In this document: piece by piece, positions 59,637-64,000 of the stretch | Layout of the letters: every line of letters starts with the position of its first letter | Numbering within the stretch: position 1 is the stretch's first letter | Program-made: the position numbers and the translations under genes | The notes under the pieces: generated by a model | The model's input: the letters and a program-made list of their open reading frames with translations, nothing else | Databases searched by the model: none | Told to the model about the DNA's origin: nothing | NCBI GenBank assembly: GCA_014058105.1 | Contig: JACGCM010002156.1 | Location: forward strand, 682,001 to 746,000 | Origin: Kingdonia uniflora | Lineage: Eukaryota > Streptophyta > Magnoliopsida > Ranunculales > Circaeasteraceae | DNA: 64,000 nt | Direction: 5' to 3'

Positions 59637-60327
59637 GAGTGCATTTTCGCTCCTTCTCACGTTTGCTCAGTTTGCTCCTATACTTGATTGACACGGACAT
59701 GTTATACAAACCAAAGCCACTCTTCCTAAACTCAAAACTCCCCTTCACATTGACAATGTGGTTCTCTTCAAAGGGGAAACCAAACCTCCTCTTTACATTG
59801 TACTAATTGTTTTTAGCTACTTTAATCTAACTATGTTCCAATTGTTTGCTTAAGGAACTGATTACAATTACAACAACAAAACAAAAAATTACAGAAATTG
59901 TGTTGATAATTTTTCTTAGAAATCTTTATCGATCCGATCATACTTTGAAACGGATATTGTTTTGATTTATTTTCAAACCTCATTCTTGTTTCTTCCAAGT
60001 TACTAGTCGTTCATGAAACTTGTTCAATAACACATATTTTGCCAAGTCGACTTGTTTTGATGTGACACCGTGAAATTTGCTAAGGGGAAGAGTCGAGAGG
60101 ATTAGAGCCGATATGTGGCTGGAAGGTTAATTATAATAATTACAGTAATGTGGAAGCTTTGGGTGGAGTTGGCAAGGGGATGGGTGGTGGGTTTCGGTGG
60201 TAGAGTTTTTGAAGGGTGGTTTTGAGTTTTGGAGAGTGGTTTTGGTTTTTATGTAAAAGCCATGTGCCAATCAATTATAAGTGCAGGAACAAAAGGAGCA
60301 AACGCGAGAAGGAGCACAAATGCACTC
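59637..60327. mobile_element. MULE-like MITE with long TIRs
   Basis: Inverted ends of about 55 bp are present (GAGTGCATTTTCGCTCCTTC at the left; its counterpart GAAGGAGCACAAATGCACTC at the right). Flanks TCCGTTCAC and TTCTTTCAC match in seven of nine bases, consistent with a Mutator-type 9-bp duplication that has decayed. There is no transposase. Confidence 0.7.
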
Positions 60328-60639
60328 TTCTTTCACCGTAGCACCTTGACCGAGCCTTGAGTTTTTGAAAGTTCAAAGCCAAAAGTTACTTTCATTTATG
60401 TATTTTTTATATGATGATGCCAATTCATACCGATCAAGTTGTTTTATCGATGCATGAATTAGGGCTTGATCCTTGAAAGGGAACGTAGGTAGGTAGCAGC
60501 CCATTTTATATATATATTTTTGATTTTTTCAAAACTTATACTATTGTTAAAATTTGGGGTGGGGTGGGGAGGGGAGGGGGGAATGATAAATATTTTTTGA
60601 AATAATGAGGGAATGTTAAATATTTTATAATATTAGTTT

Positions 60640-61237
60640 TGTTAGGAATACGGCTCAAAAACTGTTGAAGTCGTTCGAACGAAAATAACGTTTGGGCCAA
60701 AATTCCAGGGGATTGTCTAATTCGTTTGAACGACCTTATGACTCGTTCGAACGACTTTGGCTTTGTTTGTTTGTTTCTAAATTCATTTTGAAGGGGATTT
60801 GATCCAAAGCGATGAATTATCTTGTGATACGTATTTCGGAGATGACCTAATGGAAAGTCTATAAATATAGAGTATATGTTAAATGCCTCTGTACTGTGAG
60901 AAAGAGATAGAGAGAGAAAATAGAGAAATCTAGGGTTTAGCTCTGGAGAGGTTTATTGGGTTTTTATTTATAGGGTTTCTTGCTGGGATTATCTGTAAGG
61001 GTAGAAGTGAGGTTTGAGTGATCTCTGTAACCTTTTGTAACCCTTAGTATGATAATAAATTCGTTGTGCTTGTCGGGGGGGGAGGTTGATCCTGTTTAGG
61101 GTTTTCCACCTAATTAAACCTTGTGTTGTGTTTTTATTGCCTTTATTCAAATTCTCTTTAGTTAGGGTTGGTTCTTTGAGTTCTTGCTGATCGTATTGTG
61201 CTTCCGTGAGCGATTTGCCCCCTCGGTTTTCCCAACA
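60640..61237 (+). repeat. solo LTR with CGTTCGAACG motifs
   Basis: It starts TGTTAGGAATACGG and ends TTTTCCCAACA, with perfect AGTTT duplications (60635-60639 and 61238-61242). Three CGTTCGAACG-like motifs lie near its start (about 60670-60755). A CTATAAATA box lies near 60859 and CT-rich sequence follows. Its termini differ from the gypsy A LTR, but the motif zone is similar. Confidence 0.9.
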
Positions 61238-61267
61238 AGTTTCCCGCTTCGAATTAATGTGTGCCGC

Positions 61268-61290
61268 GGGGGGGGGGGGGGGGGGGGGGG
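61268..61290. repeat. poly(G) run of 23
   Basis: A homopolymer G run is immediately followed by two tandem copies of an 81-bp unit. It accounts for the poly-Gly in an ORF across it, which is not a gene. Confidence 0.9.
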
Positions 61291-61430
61291 TCGTGACTGT
61301 TAGAGCAATTGAGTTGTGTATTTTCGAAGAGGCCCAACCAATAAGCACTGCTCGAAGTGATTCGAATTGGGTCGTGACTGTTGGAGCAATTGAGTTGTAT
61401 CTTTTCGAAGAGGCACAACAAATAAGCACG
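61291..61430. repeat. 81-bp tandem repeat, about 1.7 copies
   Basis: TCGTGACTGTTAGAGCAATT at 61291 and TCGTGACTGTTGGAGCAATT at 61372 start near-identical units containing TTTTCGAAGAGGC. Confidence 0.85.
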
Positions 61431-61744
61431 ATCGGTCTATGTATTGAGACTTTTACCCAACCCAAAAGACACAATAAATTCATATCTATCTCTATCTCTC
61501 TCTCTCTTGGCATCATCTGTTCTAGTTTTTACAACGTGTTCTTTGGTTGGATCGAGACGTTCACATCTCAAACCCAACAACTTCCATTGTATCATGAGAA
61601 AAAAGTTTCGTTTTCATCCCACTGTGTTCTCGCAGTTCATATCGAAATGGAGGAACATCTCTTAAGAGGCTGCGATTTATCGTGCCTTGGAGTTTTCATA
61701 TCATTTAATTCCTTAAGTTTCCCCCTAATTTTCCAACACAATAT

Positions 61745-62197
61745 TAGGGCTGTCAATGCATCGGATTCGGACCGGATCTGCTACAATCCAAATCCGACCC
61801 GAAACTTTTGAAGTAACATCCATATCCGATCTGATCTGAAACTTCAATGGGTAAATTCGAATCCGATCCAGTCTGAATCATGGTTCAGGCTTGAACTAAT
61901 GACCTTTTATGGGTTTAAAAAACTAACTACCCCTTAACCACATAGCTAGATGTGTTATAAATTGTTTTATTATTGTATATAATATATTTTTAATTGTTTT
62001 AGAACATTAAAAGTACAAATTTATTAATAAATCAATATATAACATTGGATCAGATATTTATCGAATTGGACTATGCATTATCCGAATCCAAACCGAGGAT
62101 GTTCCTTAATCGGATCGGATCTGGATTGAAAAAAATAACATCCACATCCTAAAATAGAATCGGATCTCGGATTATATTCAATCCATTGATAGCCCTA
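61745..62197. mobile_element. hAT-type MITE
   Basis: This 453-bp element has terminal inverted repeats TAGGGCTGTCAATG and CATTGATAGCCCTA (one mismatch). It is flanked by a perfect 8-bp duplication CACAATAT (61737-61744 and 62198-62205). The 8-bp length is the signature of hAT transposition. The inside is rich in GGATCGGAT words and has no ORF. Confidence 0.93.
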
Positions 62198-62454
62198 CAC
62201 AATATCCCATAAAGTTGAATTCACCCATTAGGTGCATCCTCATAATTTGTCAATCTCGCCTAAGTGCTAGCAATAGACATGTGTACCTTATCAGTGTTTT
62301 TTTCCTTTATTTTATATAAGCTCAACTATGGAATATTTTTGCATTCTGATACCATCACTTCTTTATGCATTTCAGGTCGATTAAGGCCTCTCACATTCCA
62401 AATAAGGATTTTTGACATTAATTATAGAACAAATTTGATAAAACCCTTTTAGTT

Positions 62455-63080
62455 TCTTAGCATATTCGCGAATGACCCCTTGATTCCTCATATATTCAAT
62501 CTCAGTCCCTTTTCAACAAAGTACGGTCAGTCAAAGTCAATTGACCAACAGTTGACTTGTACAAACCCCAATATACCCTTACAATAGTATCTTAGCATAT
62601 TTGTGAATGACCCCTTGGTTCCTCACTTATTCAATCTCAGTCCCTTTTCAACAGATTACGGTCAGTTAAAGCCAATTGACCAACGGTTGACTTGTACGAA
62701 CCCCAAGATATACCCTTACAAAAACTTTAATTTTTTTTTTTATTATAGTTTTACCCCCCCTCTGTTAGTTATCTATTTTAGCTATACACCCCGGAGCTTT
62801 AATAAAAACATTAATGGTGTTTTCTGCTTTTAGCTATAAACAAAGATAAAATCGTAAAATAAACCAAATGGAGTTAGAAATACCTTCATTGGATATTATT
62901 GCAGACCACCTATTTTATCTTTCTTTTTATTATTGATTTTTAAATGAAAAGGGTAGGTATGTATTTTTTAAAAACTGACTACAGTTTCCGTTAGTCAATT
63001 GACTTTGACTGATGTAATTGTTGAAAAGGTACTGGGATTGAATAAGTAAGGAATCAACGGGTCATTCGCGAATATGCCAA
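62455..63080. mobile_element. TIR element with a doubled left end
   Basis: The left end TCTTAGCATATTCGCGAATG at 62455 is repeated about 135 bp later (62590). The right end (about 62980-63080) is the inverted copy, finishing TCATTCGCGAATATGCCAA. Shared blocks include TGAATAAGTAAGGAATCAAC and GTCAATTGAC. TIRs of about 100 bp suggest a MULE-type or fold-back MITE. Target duplication was not resolved. Confidence 0.7.
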
Positions 63081-64000
63081 TAAACTATGGGTTTTATTAT
63101 TATTTATTTATCAAATTTGCTCTTAATTACCCTCTTACTCAGTTACCCTTTCTTAGTTACCCTCTTTCTTTGTCTCTGTCTTTCCTTTTTCTATGTTGAT
63201 TTCATCTTCTTTTTTATGAGTTTCTCTGATGTTTGGATAATTTTCCCCCTTTACTCATAGGGGTGTTTAGTGGTGATAAAGTATCTCTATAACTATCCTC
63301 GTTATCACTGCTCTTTATCTTCCACTTTCCCCGGGTACCATTCTTCTTATTGAACATCTGATGTATAACTGTTTTTCCACCTGACTTCTGAAAGAGTTAG
63401 GTGGTGTTTCTTTCACTGTTGAATTTTTTTTCAACAGCTGATTCAGCTGTGGGTTTGGTGTTCTTTTTGCTACTGAAAAAAATTCAAACTCGCAAATTCA
63501 TAAAAAAATAAAAATTTAGCACTTGTGAAAAGCTTATTTTTTTTCCAGCAGTTGATGAAGCCCTCTTATGCCGAGATTGCCCTTCTTCCTAAACAGATCT
63601 AAAATTTCTCACTCACTTCGGTATTTTGATCCATGAACACAGGAATCACATCGTATTGTACGGCGTATTAATCCATTTTGTCTTCAGATTTTGACCTAAT
63701 TAAGGTATTTTGATCTCTTCTATATTATTTTCGACCTGTTTGGGATCAAAATTAGCTTTAGTTGGTTGTGAATTAAAGCATCTCTAACAACATGGTATGA
63801 TGTTACACTTTTCACATACTTTTACAAAAACCCCTTCCAACAGGGGTATGGCGTTCAGCATACTCACCCTCATACCTCTCTAAAGTATGCAAATCCAGAA
63901 CTTGGAGAGTGGTATGTGCATACTACTTTTGTGGGTCCCCTACAAATATTTCTTCTATTCCTTTCTTTTCTCTCTCTCTAATAAAATAACATTATGGGTC
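63081..64000. other. non-coding end of window
   Basis: AT-rich sequence with CT tracts. AAGCATCTCTAACAACATGG near 63777 resembles a MITE left end like those at 28449 and 33041. Its right end is outside the window. No coding exon was recognised. Confidence 0.4.

Noticed and set aside
59600..59640. tRNA-like B-box (GGTTCAAGTCC)
   Set aside because: There is no A-box at the right distance and no cloverleaf. A similar phrase at 39046 lies inside an LTR.
61206..61811. 201-aa ORF with poly-Gly
   Set aside because: The poly-Gly comes from the G homopolymer. The rest covers a tandem repeat and the start of a hAT MITE.

Overview
This is plant nuclear DNA, most likely from a eudicot. It holds intron-rich genes with GT-AG splice sites, many LTR retrotransposons with tRNA-Met-type primer sites, MITEs, and a carotenoid/ABA-pathway gene. 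I cannot name the species.

Three host genes are readable by joining exons across stops. (1) 11495-15821, + strand: the C-terminal 385 residues of zeaxanthin epoxidase (ZEP). The FAD-binding front half is not in the window. (2) 17228-28007, - strand: a complete 13-exon gene for a CLASRP/SWAP-type RS-domain splicing protein (539 aa as assembled). It converges on ZEP. (3) 43873-58146, + strand: a complete 13-exon AGC-family NDR/LATS (tricorner-type) protein kinase (530 aa as assembled).

Layout. 47-8712 is a Ty3/gypsy element (TSD TTATG) that has lost its RT and integrase core. It is interrupted inside its RNase H motif by a reverse-strand Ty1/copia element at 2417-7485 (TSD ACAAA). 8875-11322 is a 2.4 kb near-palindrome whose arms carry an LTR-like end, a minisatellite and a scrap of copia RT. 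ZEP follows, with a solo LTR in one intron. The splicing-protein gene has a first intron swollen by a second gypsy element (22914-27541), itself inside a terminal-inverted-repeat element. Its upstream flank is a tandem duplication (28065-28717). 28917-31198 is a decayed TIR transposon with a NAM-associated ORF. 33440-40709 is a 5'-truncated gypsy element with two further solo LTRs inserted in it. 41100-43415 is a set of decayed copies of the kinase gene's own leader, exon 1, intron 1 and exon 2, including two copies head to head. The kinase gene has retroelement debris in introns 3 and 9 and an 88-bp triplication in its predicted 3' UTR. 58485-64000 is a graveyard of LINE, copia, MULE-like, hAT-MITE and solo-LTR remnants.

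The most interesting local structures are the head-to-head partial copies beside the intact kinase gene, the long palindrome directly upstream of the ZEP exons, and the CGTTCGAACG motif clusters shared by two LTR types.
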